From Tremella fuciformis (lineage: Eukaryota; Basidiomycota; Tremellomycetes; Tremellales; Tremellaceae), in the NCBI GenBank assembly GCA_032768795.1, contig CP136490.1, positions 682,001 through 746,000 of the forward strand: a DNA stretch of 64,000 nucleotides, written 5' to 3'. Below, piece by piece: positions 11,939 to 24,474 of the stretch; position 1 is the stretch's first letter, and every line of letters starts with the position of its first letter. Below the pieces are notes generated by a model that saw nothing but the letters and a program-made list of their open reading frames with translations, was not told where the DNA came from and ran no database searches. Position numbers and translations under genes: made by a program.

Positions 11939-13554
11939 TAGAAGCTCCAACGTTGTCTCTCGTCTCTCCTTCTCTCTCGTGTTCCTCTGCCGAGATGATC
12001 GTAGCCAATGCCAAATGACAAAACGGCAACGGCGAACACGGACCGACGGTCGCCTGCCCTGCCTTCCCTTCCCTGCGCCTTGCCTTGGTGCCGACTGTCT
12101 ACGTCTTTCGGTATCGTCGTCGTACTTTTGCTGCCCCAACGCCAAAGCCAGCGTGCTGCCGCACATTACCGCCTCGACGGTAGTTTAGCCGCAGGGGACA
12201 GCGTAAGCACGAAGTGGGAGAAGAGACGGGCATGGAGCCAGAAGGGGCAGGGGGGCCAGGGGGGCCCTCCGTCGGGGTCTTCCGTGCAGTCAGTACCCCC
12301 TTTTCACCCGGCACATTTCGGCACTCGTTGCCTCTGCTTCCAAGCCAGTGCCAATGCATGAGGCCAGAGGGCAGAGGGAGTTGGGGCCGGCGGGTCTCCT
12401 GGGACTGAGCTGGGGAATGCGGGGAGGGTAAAAAAGCCACCGATGGGCATTTTAGGTTGCAGGAAACATTGGTGCGACCCTAGCCAGTATCATGCAAGCA
12501 CAACCATAACCGCCCGCTAGAACGAGGCTCCAGACCGTAGCCGCCGGGAACCCCACCGCCGCTCTACATTCTACTTCATGACGAGAAGGCGGACAGGGAA
12601 GCGGGGGTCGGGGCACGTCAAGGGCGCGGCGCTCATTGTCATGTTGAGGTCGCTGGGGAGGTGGAGAGGAGGAGAGTCGGGATTGCATCCCGACCATAGC
12701 CCCCACTCCAGCCCGAAACGGAGTCTACAATACCAATTCCTTCCGGAACAGCACGGCGCTCGCATGTATCGACCCGAACCCTTTCTTGCTTCTTGCTTGG
12801 GAGCGGCACTTGGCCGGCCGAGCCGAGGAGGCAGCAAAGTGCCGAGTCAGCCGCCCAGCCGGCAAGGGTCTCAGAGACTCGACATCGGGCCGGCGGTCCA
12901 TGGGAGAGGGCTCCGCATCGTACATCCAAGCGAGCAGGACAAGTCTTTTACCGCTTTTGCCGGTGGCATATAGGCTGTGGCCGCTGTGGGCGGTCCAACC
13001 CACGCAGAGACGAGCATGTGGGCACTGCACAACTGTTCGCTCGTCTATACATCTACCTGTCACTGACCAAAGTTGGGTCGGACCCCAGATCCGATTATAT
13101 AATCTCCCCTCGAGCAAGAAGCGTTTCATCCCTCCCATCCAACAGCCACCGGCACCCGCGCGTTATGTGCCTTTGACTACCCCCCAATATGCACTCACCT
13201 GCCCCGTGGATCATCTTCCTTTCAATTCGCGGCTCGGTCACATCGACCAGTTGGACAAGAATGAAACGGGGACCGAGGACACGGGGCAGCAGTCCCAGTC
13301 CCGATCCCAATCTCGCGACTCACCTCCCCTTTCAGCGCGCATCCAGGGGTCGTGGGCAAGATTGCACCTCTCGGGGAGCAGCATAAAGACGCACAATGCC
13401 AAGTGGGATGCACACTGACCTGCGCATCTTTCCCCTCGTCCTCACTTCCACGCTTCGCAGCTGACACGCTCTTTTGATCTAGTTGCTCCTCTCGCTTCGG
13501 GCCTATTACTGCTGCGCCTGTGACGCCGCTCCTTCTCCCGGAGCGCAGTGAAGT

Positions 13555-14996
13555 ATGAAGCTCGACGCGCTCCTCTTACTCATCGCGCCGCTCCTGGTGG
13601 CTGTACGAGCCACGCCGGTGCAGCGCCAATGCAAGGCGAAGGTACAGACCAAGACCGGCGGGTCCGGTCATGGTCATGGGGCCAACTCGACCTTGCCTGC
13701 GGGGGCGAACTTTGGTCGGCCCAGCGGGTCCGAGTGGGATGGCAAGAGCATGATGAGCGGGCACCATACCTGGTCAGGAGGGGGTGTCAAGGCGAAAGTC
13801 ACCGCCGCGTCGGCGACGACGACCACGTCGAGCCACGCAACAGCGGTTGTGACCTCGTCGGTCAAGGCGGTCGTCGACGTCAAGGCGACCAGCTCGTCCT
13901 CTCACGAGGCAGCAGTCGACCAGGTCACCTCCAAGTCCGTCGTGACCACGACCACCTCAAAGGCCGTCGCGACCACCTCCAAGACCACGACACAACCTCC
14001 GACGACTACCTCTGCCGCACCTAAAGAGACCACGGCCAGCACTGGCGGCGACGACAGCTCGGCACAGGTGGGTCTCGCATGGGCCTCCACGTCCGGGGCG
14101 CTGTCGCAGTTCAAGAGTATCGCTGGGTCCAAGTTGAGCTGGTACTACAACTGGGCGCTCACCGCATCGAGCAACGACGACGGCGTACCGTTCGTCCCGC
14201 AAGTCTGGGGCTCAGGAAGCGTGAGCGGCGTGGCGGCAGCCTCGAGCGGGTGGGGCAGTGGAATCACCCACGTCCTGAGCTTCAACGAGCGTGCGTCTCA
14301 TGAGGTGAGACGAGTAGAGGGGCTGAGGGACAGCCGACATCGCTACTGCCAATGGCGGGTCGGCTATTGATGCAGCTACCGCCGCGACGCTGCACCAGCA
14401 GTGGGTCGGAGATCTGAAGGGGACATACAAGATCGGCACACCTGCCGTCGCGCGCGGCGGCAAGACATGGCTGAGCGTGAGTTCTCCTCGAAGAAAGGTG
14501 TGGTACAGCAGGCAGAGAGCTGACGTCGCAGAGCTGGATCAGCGCGTGTGCCGGCAAGTGTCAATACGACTTTATCCCCTTCCACTTCTACGGCACCGAC
14601 GCCAACGACCTCATCTCCTACGTCCAGGTGTGCACTCCAACCTCACTCCTTCCCGCCATCGGCTAGAGCTAATGGCAGGACTTTCACTCGACATTCGGCA
14701 AACCCCTCTGGCTCACCGAAGCCGCATGCCACGACTACTCCACCGTAAGTCCCGCATCTCGCTCAAGGGTTGAGATTGGAGGAGCTGATGGACAGGGCCA
14801 GATATGTACAGAGGCGCAGGCGCAGGCGTTCATGGATACGGCCGTCGCCTACTTCCGGGGCGACGGGGCCAGCATGATCGAGCGCTGGTCCTGGTTTGGC
14901 GCCATGCCGGACTTGGCCACGTCGGGCGATGGGAACGCGCTGGAGAATGCGGACACAACGCCGAGCACGCTCGGCAAGTACTACATCACCCTATGA
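13555..14996 (+). CDS. Secreted GH128-type (Asl1-like) beta-1,3-glucanase
   Basis: Introns at 14,291-14,333, 14,477-14,531, 14,628-14,678 and 14,745-14,795. Residues 1-20 form a signal peptide (MKLDALLLLIAPLLVAVRA). A Ser/Thr/Lys/Val-rich linker of about 150 residues, likely O-glycosylated, leads to the catalytic core: LAWASTSG, LSWYYNWA, FVPQVWG, then FNEPD across the first intron (acid/base Glu) and PLWLTEAACHDY (nucleophile Glu), followed by WFGAMP. This order is that of family GH128, enzymes that cut beta-1,3-glucan; in fungi they are often cell-wall proteins. No GPI signal follows the core, so the protein is probably secreted or wall-bound. Start fixed by the signal peptide. Confidence 0.88.
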
Positions 14997-15271
14997 CAGG
15001 GTGCCTGTACTATAGGGACATTGCGCAGATGCATAGCTGGTCTCGCTTGTCGGCTCGTGGTCCGGCTTCCATGATCACAGCGACTCGGCTTGTGACGAGA
15101 AAGGAGGACTCCCTTCTTCACAGGACAAAGCATCCTGCGAGGTGTCTGGGATATGTATCCCAGACGGCCTTGTCCAGAGCATCTCTCTTGGATCGCCAGG
15201 CCTCCTGTGAGCCAGCTATCTTCGCTGGTAGGTCCTGCTCTCTTCAGCTTGAGGCGAAGCCTACCCCAGCC

Positions 15272-15436
15272 ATGTCCGTCGCGTCTCGCTTCGAGCGCCT
15301 CTCGGAGAACGCCAAACTCGGCATCACCCTCACACTTTTCTCCATCGTGCTCGTCCTTCTCTTTGTGGTGTTCGGAAAGCTGGACGTGGACGTGGGCCCA
15401 CACATCGGGGCCAAGATCAGTCGCGAGAACGCATAG
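15272..15436 (+). CDS. Small single-pass membrane protein, 54 residues
   Basis: Short ORF with an amphipathic start (MSVASRFERLSENAKLG), one clear hydrophobic helix of about 20 residues (ITLTLFSIVLVLLFVVFG) and a polar tail. The size and layout resemble small tail-type membrane proteins, but I recognise no family. The frame continues open upstream, so a longer product or a 5' exon is possible. 275 bp separate it from the GH128 stop. Confidence 0.45.
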   Translation: MSVASRFERLSENAKLGITLTLFSIVLVLLFVVFGKLDVDVGPHIGAKISRENA

Positions 15437-16452
15437 CCGCCCGCGAGCTGGGGGTGATGGAGGACAAAAGGCCGACAACTTCAGGCACATGGGTAGATCT
15501 CGCATAGCGTCGAGGTGACTACCCACTTCCCACCTCGATGCCAAGCTGCCCCTGCTCCCATCATCCCAATCATCATCCGGCGTGGACAAGTTGTATAGTA
15601 TAGTACCGACTGGCCGATAAGTACGGAGCGTAGTGGTCCCCGCAGTCAAGCCGTGGCCCGTAGTGTTCCGCATAATGAATGACCTTCTCCATGTTCTGCT
15701 CTGCTTCTGCGGGACGCCATGCACGCCATCCCCCATCCGCATCCGCCATCCGGGCGCCTCACGCCTCACTGCGCACGTCATCAGCTACCACCACTGTGAG
15801 ATACAGTGAAGGAGCTCGGAAGCAGAAAGTCGTGAGGATGTGTCGTGTTGTGTAGCCATCCCAGCCGCGCCTCCAGCCATCTTGCACACATGACATCCAC
15901 ACTTCTCTGTCCACATGATCCATCTTTCCGCCTCCTCCGCCTCCGCCTCCCCTCCCTCAATCGATTACTCGTCAGACCTCGGACTCGGCGCGTAGCCGTA
16001 GTGCAGGTCCATGGCCATTGCCAGTGACGAGATTTCTCGATCCGATAACGAGAGGCGAGGGATATTTTTTCCTGGTTTTGAAAAAGAGGTACGAGGGAGG
16101 GGTTGAGGCTGAGGTGAGACGCGTCGTAACGCTTCTCCTGTGCTGCTGCTGCTGCAGCTGCATCGCTGGATGGATGAGACAGGGCCCTGTTTGCCAGTCG
16201 ACAATCGTTACGTATAGTGATCTGCCTTCTCCCTCCTCTCGCAACCGAGGCCGTTCTGGGTGATTTGTTCGCTCGACACCAGACCAGACGGGTCGACCTG
16301 ACCGTCCCACAGCCCACCACAATCCGGCACGGCATCGAATATCGCTCAAACGTCATCCCGCGGCAGCGGCAGCGCTAGCGCCATTGCCAGCGCCAGCTGA
16401 GAGGCAGCAGACGTAATCAGGAGCGCGAGCTGGCAGCGGGGTGGGCGAAACG
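15437..16452. other. Intergenic stretch without a supported gene
   Basis: About 1 kb. Minus-strand frames here are Arg/Ser-rich and domainless. Contains Gly/Ala-coding triplet runs (GCGGCA, CTGCTG) but no clear gene. Confidence 0.55.
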
Positions 16453-18530
16453 ATGAGCGCGTTTGAAGGGACCAGTCCCAAGAGCCCTGCGTTTGCAGTC
16501 TTCCCCAGCAATTCAGGTCTGGGCATCACCTCGAGCCGCCTCCAGGTGTCTGTGAGCATCACCCCTCCCCTCCCTTCGCTACTGCTGAACTGCCAGACAC
16601 TCGACGTGCCCGTACAAGATGAAGCGCTGACCCGGCCCTCGCTCGACCCGTCCGAAGCAGAAGCAGAAGCAGAAGCAGGCCCCTCGTCGTCCATCGACGC
16701 CTCGTCCGCCGAGCTCAACCGGTCCTCCACCCCCACGGTCCCCCTCACGTCCTCGACGCCGACCCAGGCGTCCGCGCTGCCGGAAGCGTCGGGCTCGGCG
16801 GGCTTCTTCAGCAGCTTTGGGCGGCGCGGCTCGATGCAGGTCTTCCGGTATGCCCAGGAAGCCTCCACCACCTCGAGCTCGCAGCGCCTCCCGACGCTGC
16901 ATGACGACGAGGCGGGCAGCAAGAAGGGCCTGGCGGGCGACGCCATCGAGATGACCATGCTGCACGGCTCGGTCAAGGGCAAGGGCGGGTCCAAGGAGGA
17001 TCAGGCCATCAACAAGTGGAGAGTACGTTGATGTCGGGCCACCTCTGCGCGGCTGCACTCGCTCACCATGCAGCTCTGGGTCGTCGAGCAGCCCGCTGCG
17101 TCGGGCTCCAATACCCCTATAGGCTCGCCTGGCGGCCTGTCGTTCAACAACCACGCCCTCTCCCCGGTCCTGTCGCCACGCATGTCGAGCGGAGCGTCCG
17201 GGAACGGGTTAGGGAATCACAGCAGCCCAGCGACATCGGGGTTTGCGCAGACTCTGTCGGACGGCCTCCTCTCTGCGAGATTGGAGCAGGCCGAGTTCAG
17301 CATCTACAACACCGAGTCCACCCGCGCCTTGCGAGAAGTGGAGCTCGCCATCGACACCGACGTCCACGCCGCCTACCGCGCCGAAGAGAGGCGGCTGTCG
17401 ACGCAGCCGCGCCTGTCGGCCGGGATAGAGAACCCATTCACCGACCTCGCACCGCGCATGGGGTCCAAACGCGTCCGGCCCATCGTCCTAGAACTCGTGC
17501 AGGCCTTGGGGCACTACGTGGACGCAGTGTGGTGCACCGCGAGACCCAACGAGCGCTGTCCGTGGATCGCCGCCCCCGCGGCATCCTCTTCGCACACATC
17601 TTCACCCTCCCCCGCTACGCCTTCGCCGAATCCAGTCATGCCCGTCATGGCCGCCATGGCCAGTGGGAAATGGACCAGCCGGGCATTGACCGCTGTGCAA
17701 GAAGGCAAGAAGACCGGGCACGTACGAGATGCGCCCTCCCGCGCCGACGTCGTCTTCTGGCAGGAAGAGGTCAAGCACGCGCTCGTAGATGTGGACGATA
17801 CGATCGGACACTCGATGCGCACATCGTGGCCGTTTATGCGTGCCCTCATCAAGGGCAACTACGGCGACGTGGTGCCGTACAACGTCGTAGATGAGCGTGG
17901 CAAGCCAGGCGGCATCCCCCGGCTTCTCAACGATCTCGAGGAGGCGCTCTGGTCCGTCCATCCCATCATTCTTGTTGATAGATGCTGACCAGCAGGGGAG
18001 ACTCGCCGCCCAGACCGATGGACTTTGCGTACGAGCTGCCCATCGACTTTGACCCGTACGCCCCGCCAGAGTATACGGACGCCCGGCAGCCATTTGCGGG
18101 AGCCGACATCCCCCTCTCCTCCGCGGACGCCATGTCCACCTTGCGCGACTTCTTCGGCGAGCCCGTCTCGCAAGTCTACGCGCACGCTTCGGCCCCCTCG
18201 CCCGGCTCGCAAGTGTCGCCCCAACTTCCTCTCATCGTCACGGACGACCCAGCGGAGGGCGCAAACGCTGCCGACCCGCTGACGGCGACAACGTCGGGAG
18301 TGGCCGCGGTCAGACCGCCGATAGGGCGAACCGACACGGACATCACGCATACGACCAACTCGTCAGGCAGGGAGTCGAGGGGCGTCATGACGCCTGGCCT
18401 GGCCGAGGTGCTCAATATGGACGGGTACAGGCTGGCAGGACGAAACATGAGCCTGGAGGAGGTCGGCAGGCGGAGACATCAGGAGTGGCTCGAGAGCAGG
18501 AAGGCGACGGGTACGCCGGTGGCGGCGTGA
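16453..18530 (+). CDS. Unrecognised fungal protein, three exons
   Basis: Exons 16,453-17,022, 17,074-17,951 and 17,996-18,530, with introns of 51 and 44 nt; joined phases agree. About 660 residues. The N-terminal third is Ser/Thr/Pro-rich with an (Glu-Ala) run. Ordered segments follow: LQVSVSI, AINKWRLWVVEQP, ARLEQAEFSIYNTESTRALREVELAI, and RADVVFWQEEVKHALVDVDDTIGHSMRTSWPF, the last strongly helical. The C-terminus carries MSLEEVGRRRHQEWLESRK, a helical basic segment. No enzyme motif, signal peptide or membrane helix is seen. I do not recognise the family; it is probably lineage-specific. Start at 16,453 is the first ATG of the frame. Confidence 0.65.
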
Positions 18531-18692
18531 GAGCATGATCTGGGGATTTACAGGCTTATAACTTACATCACGAGGGGACACTGAGACCTGGAATTTGGGT
18601 TGGAGCATGGTAGTACATCATTGGGCGCTGCATATGTTGTATGGATCTAGACACCCCGCACCCTGCACTGCACGCCCTCAGTGTGCTTTCTA

Positions 18693-21155
18693 TCAGTAGC
18701 CCGCCGCCACGCCGTTCTTCCTCGAATCGCTCGACGCCCAGATCGTGCCGTTCTCAAGAACGATCGCCTGCACTGTTGCTCGTCAGCTGATTGACTCCCT
18801 GACAAGCTCAGCATGAGGGGACGACGCGCCTTCTGCCGCACCGACGTTGATGTCAAAGAGGCCGATCTCGTGGCCGCGCTCAACGAGCTCGGCAATGAGA
18901 TCCTTGTCCTCCCCCTCGGGTCCGACCTCGAGCGTCGTGATGCCCGGCACGATCTGGTTGTGCCACCGCGGGCGCTCGATGGCGGTGGAGAGGTCGTCCC
19001 CGCACGCGAGGTTCATGAGCACCTGCACGATCGAGCCGAAGATCCGCGAGCCGCCCGAGCCGCCGAACACGCCCCACAGGGCGGCGTGCTCGTCGAGGAT
19101 GATCGTCGCTGCGGTGGAAGATAGAGGCCTGCGCGGTCAGCATAGCCCATGCCGGGATGAGAGGGGTAGGACGCACCGCTTGCCTGGCGCGGGGTAATTC
19201 CATGGGCTGGGAAGGAGGCCAAAGGCGTCGGCGGCGCCGGGGATGGCAAAGTCGTCCTGCTCGTCGTTCATGATGATCCCTGTCTTGGGGTCCATGACGT
19301 GACTGCCCCAGATGAGGTTGACCTGCGATGAGAAGGTTCTTCCTGCGGCCGGCGAGAAGACGTACTGTGGATGTGACTGATGCCGCGCCACCCCATGGGT
19401 CTACCACGCTTAGGTGGGTCGTGCCGTGATCCACGGGCGTCTCGTGCTGCAGGCCGTAGTGCTTATACGAGTGCGTCACATTCTGACATGAGCTCGCAGC
19501 AGAGGGATGGTAAGCAACTCGCTGTCAGCTTTGCGCGCGCCTCGTCTCCCCAGGCTTTCGTCCTGAACTCTGCTAGCCTAGAGAGGTTGGAGGCAAAGGG
19601 CGGGTCGGTGACTTCGGACCGTGCGCCAAAGGCAAACTTGTGCGCCTCGATCAACCTGTGCACATTTTCCGGCTTGCGACAGCCGCTGCTGGGGATATCG
19701 TATGGCTCGAGGATGTTGAGCATACCAAGCATGACGCTTCCCCTGCGAGTCAGTCTCTGAAGTCCTGCCCACAGTTGAGCGTACGAAGACGGGGCTTCGG
19801 TGGTGTAGATCGTCTTGCCATTCCACGTCTGGTGAACAGCAGGCGTCGCCCTGGCTTGATAGCGTTCAAGCTGCGGTGTGAGGAGGCACACATGTCACTG
19901 AAGACACCTACGTCTTTGAGACTCAGTACTCCGCCTTGCGACTGTACCGTCTCCACTATGCTCTCTGCGATTTCTCCGTTGTACAGCACGTCCGCGCCGC
20001 CCTTGGCGATCTTGCGCAATGTCCGACCGTAGTTTTCGCGCTTGATGAAGTCGCCCTCGACCGCAAGGTACCCTCGGGGCGCGTAGATCGCCGACCACGT
20101 CGAGTCGTCCAGCATAAACTGGCCAAAGAGCTATGCTTCAGCTCACTCCAGCCTGCAAGCTTATGGCAATCACTCGAATACGTCGCGCAAGCTCTCGGCT
20201 GACTTGCCAACCATCAAGAGCCATATCCGCAACGGGAGTGACCAGCTCCTCCCATGGCAGGTGGCCGTACAGCTTGTGCGCTGTAGATGAGCTCACCGTC
20301 ATCGCATGGGCAGAGCTGACTGACCTGCTTCCAGCCCGCGCAGCTCGCCCGGCACACCGACCGCAAGACCGCCCACTTGAGCGGCCACCCGGCCCGCCTT
20401 GGCAGTCCCATACATCTCCCTCTCGACCTTCTCTGGGCTCGTCTCCCTAAAATCGATCGCCACGACACCGTGCTGCTTCGCTTCTTCCAGCCCTTCCCAC
20501 ATCGCATCGTCCTTCTCCATCCCTTGCGGTACGCGAATGACCATGAAGCCGCCCCCACCGATGCCCGCCGAGAAACCGTTCAGGAGCCCGATACACAGTG
20601 TGGTCGTTACCGCCGCATCGACCGCCGTGCCTTTCTTCTCCCTCATGATCGATAAACCGAGGTTGGAGCACGTCACATCTTCCGACGCTACAGCTGCCGT
20701 GGTCGCATTGGTCAGATAGGCCGGATTGCGCGGCAAGCCCGTCGGCTATCGAGTCAGCATGTCGCTCGACGACTAGCTGATAGTGTAAGACTCACAGGCG
20801 GCAGAGTCCAGACAGGCGGGACCATCGGTCCCTCGGCATCTTCGGCCCGTCTATCGCGCCAGCTCGTGAAGGCTGAACCGAGCCCGATACCGAGTGTGAG
20901 AAGCAGGAGGTAGAGCAGCGCCTGCTCGATCTTCCTGCGCCGCCGAAAGCGCTTGATCGTGTACGCCTCGACATCTTCGTCTGGCCCCGGAGTTGCGAAA
21001 TGGACGTGGTTCCCGTTCTGGCCGTTCACGTGCCCGTTGGGAGGCTTGGAGCTGGATGCGCTATGCCAGAACTGCCAGAAGGGTGCTCGGCTTGAGCCCG
21101 AGTCGGGGACCGAGCTGCCCAGGAGGGGCGTCTCTTCGTCCGTTCGAGAGGCCAT
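18693..21155 (-). CDS. Gamma-glutamyltransferase, type II membrane form
   Basis: Minus strand, introns at 18,768-18,803, 19,129-19,176, 19,323-19,365, 19,483-19,522, 19,871-19,911, 20,131-20,173, 20,281-20,324 and 20,746-20,795. A cytosolic N-terminus (DEETPLLG) precedes one transmembrane helix (ALLYLLLLTLGIGLGSAF), placing the enzyme domain outside the cytosol (vacuole or surface). The large-subunit part shows GTAVDAAVTTTLCIGLLN and GFSAGIGGGGFMVIR; the autocleavage site is DHG|TTHLSVVD, where the first Thr is the nucleophile of the small subunit; GGSGGSRI follows as expected. The family hydrolyses glutathione and transfers gamma-glutamyl groups. The intron at 19,483-19,522 only keeps frame with a GC...AG boundary. 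ATG at 21,155 is the first in the frame. Confidence 0.9.
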
Positions 21156-22146
21156 GACGGCGGTGTCTGACAGAGATCTCGACAATATCCGCTCTGATGA
21201 GTCGAGACGCTCAGCAATAAGAGCTTCGAGGTATGCTAGGATGAGACGTCAAGGTAGAAGCTTTGTCAGAACATGGACGTTTAGGTAGATCTAGGTTCCG
21301 GTAACTTAACTAGGTAGATCGTGCAGGAAAGTGCGCGATAGGGCGTAGCTCGTTATTTCAATTCTTTTTTAGCTCTGAATTTCTAATCAGGTATTCAAGT
21401 TATTGGTTCTCAGGCAATTTGGAAAACCTAATGCAATTCCTTGTTCTTTGGTTCCGTTAGACATGGGGGGGTGGGACACCCCCCCAAGACCCCCCCTTGC
21501 GCCTAGCGGCGCAGCCATCGCAGCCCTTACGGGTCAAGCATCCGGCAAAGCCGGATGTACTGTAGAACATTGATTAGTTGCAAGCTAAAGCACTTCATCA
21601 AGAGATGCGCAAGTGCTTGTTGGGCATGCTAGGCTGATCAGATGATCATAGGCATGCCAAGCTGGTCACAGGGGCTATGTCACAGCTGCCACCTGGCAAG
21701 CCTATTGCAGTCTTGTCAGACTTGCGCTATTGTAACCATTTTGGTGCAATGATAGGGCAGGGTATGGCAGTAGCTATGTAGGCGATTGGTTCTGCTACAG
21801 AGATCATTCCATGCATCAGCCTCATGCATAGATCTTTATTCTCTGATGAAAGGCAATTTGGCAAGGACACAATGCATATTAGGATTGTGCTGATGAAATC
21901 AGAATGGCCGGAATTTTCTTATTTAATTCCCCCATTTACCGTTTTCGTTCCAGGGACACCCGCAGAAATTCGCCCCGTAAGAGCTACGCTGATCACGGGT
22001 CGATCCTCGGTCATCAACCCGACGGAAATAGAGACACGTTAGACACCTTACATGAGATTCATATGCTGTCGACGGTGCTCAGATGCTACAACGGCGCGTT
22101 TTGTCTGCTTGACCATGTACAATGACACCCTCCTGGGTGTGACACC
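21156..22146. other. AT-richer intergenic stretch, possible transposon relic
   Basis: Clearly lower in GC than its surroundings. Contains a striking inverted G/C-run element at about 21,463-21,500: a run of seven G, GTGGGACA-type core, and two runs of seven C. No open frame of note. May be a decayed DNA transposon or a non-autonomous element; no ends or TSD could be fixed. Confidence 0.4.
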
Positions 22147-24474
22147 TCATCCCAGTATTCGCGTGACCACTCCCAGCACTTTGGTTTTCGCCTCTCGCAA
22201 GAGAATGAGCTGCCCCTCCTTGATGAACTCGGAGTGGCTGATGAACTCGAAGACGACCTTGCACCGATCTCCCGTTCGTATCAGACCCGATGGGTGGTCT
22301 AATGATAATATCCGGACTGTTTGCTTGCCTGTCAGCTCCAGAGAAGAGGAAGTGAATCCTGACTGACCCGGATCGCGCCACAGTGCATCATGGCCTGATA
22401 TTTGGGTTGGATCGTGCTCGCGTGGTGCAAGACCATCACCATGCCTTCAAACTTCATCACAGCTGCCCATCAGCTTCCGTATCAAGACAGGCGATTAAGC
22501 TGACCTTTAGGCGGCGTCTCCGTACGGCTGATGAGGACCATGCCCTTCCGAACTTGTCCACGCTTGATCCGCTTCAAAGCGAATCTACTAGTCAGAAGCA
22601 GCCCTCAGCGTCAAGGAAACGACTGACGATACGCTTTGGCCCGCTTCGCCGCTGTCCACAGAGGACCGCTTTCGCTGTATTGTCTTCACTGCCGTTGGCA
22701 AGAACTGCCCCACAGAGTCTGGCCCCAGCAAGACCGGATCGTTGGCCCGTACTTGCCCCGCTGTGATGACTCCGCTCTGCCGCGTCAAACGACGTGCGGT
22801 CAAGAAAGAGGATGTTTCTCACCACAACTGTTCCCACAAATGGTACGGAGAAGACATCACTGATCGCAAACTCGAATGGGGCGTCCACAACATACTTGCC
22901 ATCTTCCTGAGATGAGGGTAGCACGTTGAGAAACGTTCGTAATTGCGGCAAGTTGTGGCCTGTAACATTCGACAGCATGAATATTGGACATAACCTGGAA
23001 TGAGCGGGGCCGGATTTCGGCGCATGATCAACGTACCGGAAGCTTGAGGGCCCCATCGGGTCTCCCAGGAAGCGAGCGCAGTCTACTGCTTGCTGAGGAG
23101 TGTTGACGAAGACAGGTATCCGTCGACAGCCGGGGCTCTTGAGCACCTTTACCAGCATGTCGACGGTCTGTTTGAGGATGTTTGGAGGTGTCATATCGAT
23201 CTTGGTCACGCATACTGCTATTGGAACGTTGAGAGCCAGGGAGACACCAAGATGCTCCTACAGATTCAGCAATGCTGCGGCATGCACGAGGAAGGCCGGA
23301 CCTTTGACATCCCGATCAAACCCGCGTTCCCTCCAACCATCAACATGACATAGTCTGGGGCACAGCCACTGAGACCGTACAGAGTAGTCTTGAAATATCT
23401 GAGAGTCAGCGAGTGCTTGAATGTGTGCCTGCAGAGCACACCTCTCGTGACCCGCCAGATCGATGAAGCTGACGACCTTCGCAGCTCTGCTGCAGATCTC
23501 CTCCCAGCCCAGCTTCTCCCTCTTAGAAGCCGCCAGTATCGGAGCGTGAGGATCGCTCGGATCCAATCCAGCATGCTGACTTGGTATTACTGGCTCGCCC
23601 GTCGGTGAAAAGCCTAATATTTCCCCTCCGACGCTCGATGTCCGACCGGTCTCGATCTCGTGCGGGTGTCGGAAGAGCGCAACCCGAGCCTTTCCGCGCC
23701 CATCATCCAGCGATCCGCGCGTCAAGACACCAAGCGTAGTAGATTTGCCAGCATCAACATTGCCAACCACGGCCACCCGAACTTCCATGATCTCCTCGAC
23801 GCCCTTTGGCTGTGATCGCACAAGCCACACCCCATACGGCCCTTGAGGTGCGTCGTCGATCAAGTACATTTGGTTCAGATGGGCAGAGATGCTGTCGCAT
23901 GCTGCTCGCAACCTTTCCAGTATCGTCTGCAGCCGCTGAGCAGTGAGAGCTTCGCCTACTGTCGGTATGGGAGATATTGGAGGTTCTGGCGGGTTGTACG
24001 TGTGCGTTGGGGAAGGGTGTGCACCCAAAACAATGAGGACCTCCCCATGGCCTTTCGAGAGCGCCTTCTGTAATCTTGTCACGAGAAGCTGATCGTCCGA
24101 GTCGGATAATAGCAGACCCTGAGTATGAGCTCTGCCGAATCCTCTTCCCTTTGTCGTGAACGTGCGAGGACGACGCAAGCTGCCTGGCGAGCTCACCCTG
24201 CCCTCGGACACGCGGGGGACCATCGTGGGAAGTCTGAAGTGGGATAGGTAGTGCTCACTACTATGGGTGCGTCAGGTGTCGAGCTGCCCTGTCCGTTTGA
24301 TCCACTGGCCGTCACCACCGCGGCTCCGTTATCTTTCTTGCTCGGTGGTGGCCTGCCGTGATGTCTTGCGAGCTCGGCAGCTGCATGAGCCTCCTTGGCC
24401 TCTTTGATCGCCAGCTTGTGCTTCTCATCACTGATACGGGCGATCTCCGCTTGGAACGATTTGAGGGTGGACAT
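22147..24474 (-). CDS. GTPBP1/GTPBP2-family translational GTPase
   Basis: Minus strand. Secure introns at 22,324-22,367, 22,463-22,504, 22,585-22,627, 22,777-22,822, 22,995-23,036, 23,258-23,301 and 23,399-23,441; one more lies near 24,240-24,310 with uncertain ends. G1 is [10 protein letters not shown]3 DLAGHE, G4 TKID, followed by [20 protein letters not shown] and [16 protein letters not shown], the hallmark of GTPBP1/2 (GP-1) proteins, which are EF-Tu-like GTPases linked to ribosome rescue and mRNA turnover. Two beta-barrel domains follow ([15 protein letters not shown]..., [43 protein letters not shown]). The N-terminal 60 residues are helical ([20 protein letters not shown]). The intron at 22,324 uses an AAG acceptor. 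ATG at 24,474 is the first of the frame. Confidence 0.9.

Larger units (their letters stand above)
10813..13554. other. Long divergent intergenic region
   Basis: 2.7 kb between the zinc-cluster regulator (minus) and the GH128 gene (plus). Several frames of up to 251 codons are open on both strands, but they are Arg/Pro/Ser-rich shadows of GC-rich DNA with no domain or convincing splicing. It holds a GAT/GGT microsatellite (10,834-10,876), three tandem TGATCAC units (11,918-11,938) and a palindromic TATA element GATTATATAATC near 13,092. Best read as a long bidirectional promoter and 5' leader region, perhaps with non-coding transcripts. Confidence 0.55.

Noticed and set aside
14981..15781. 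266-codon minus-strand frame
   Set aside because: Overlaps the small membrane-protein ORF in antisense and shows no motif or helix pattern.
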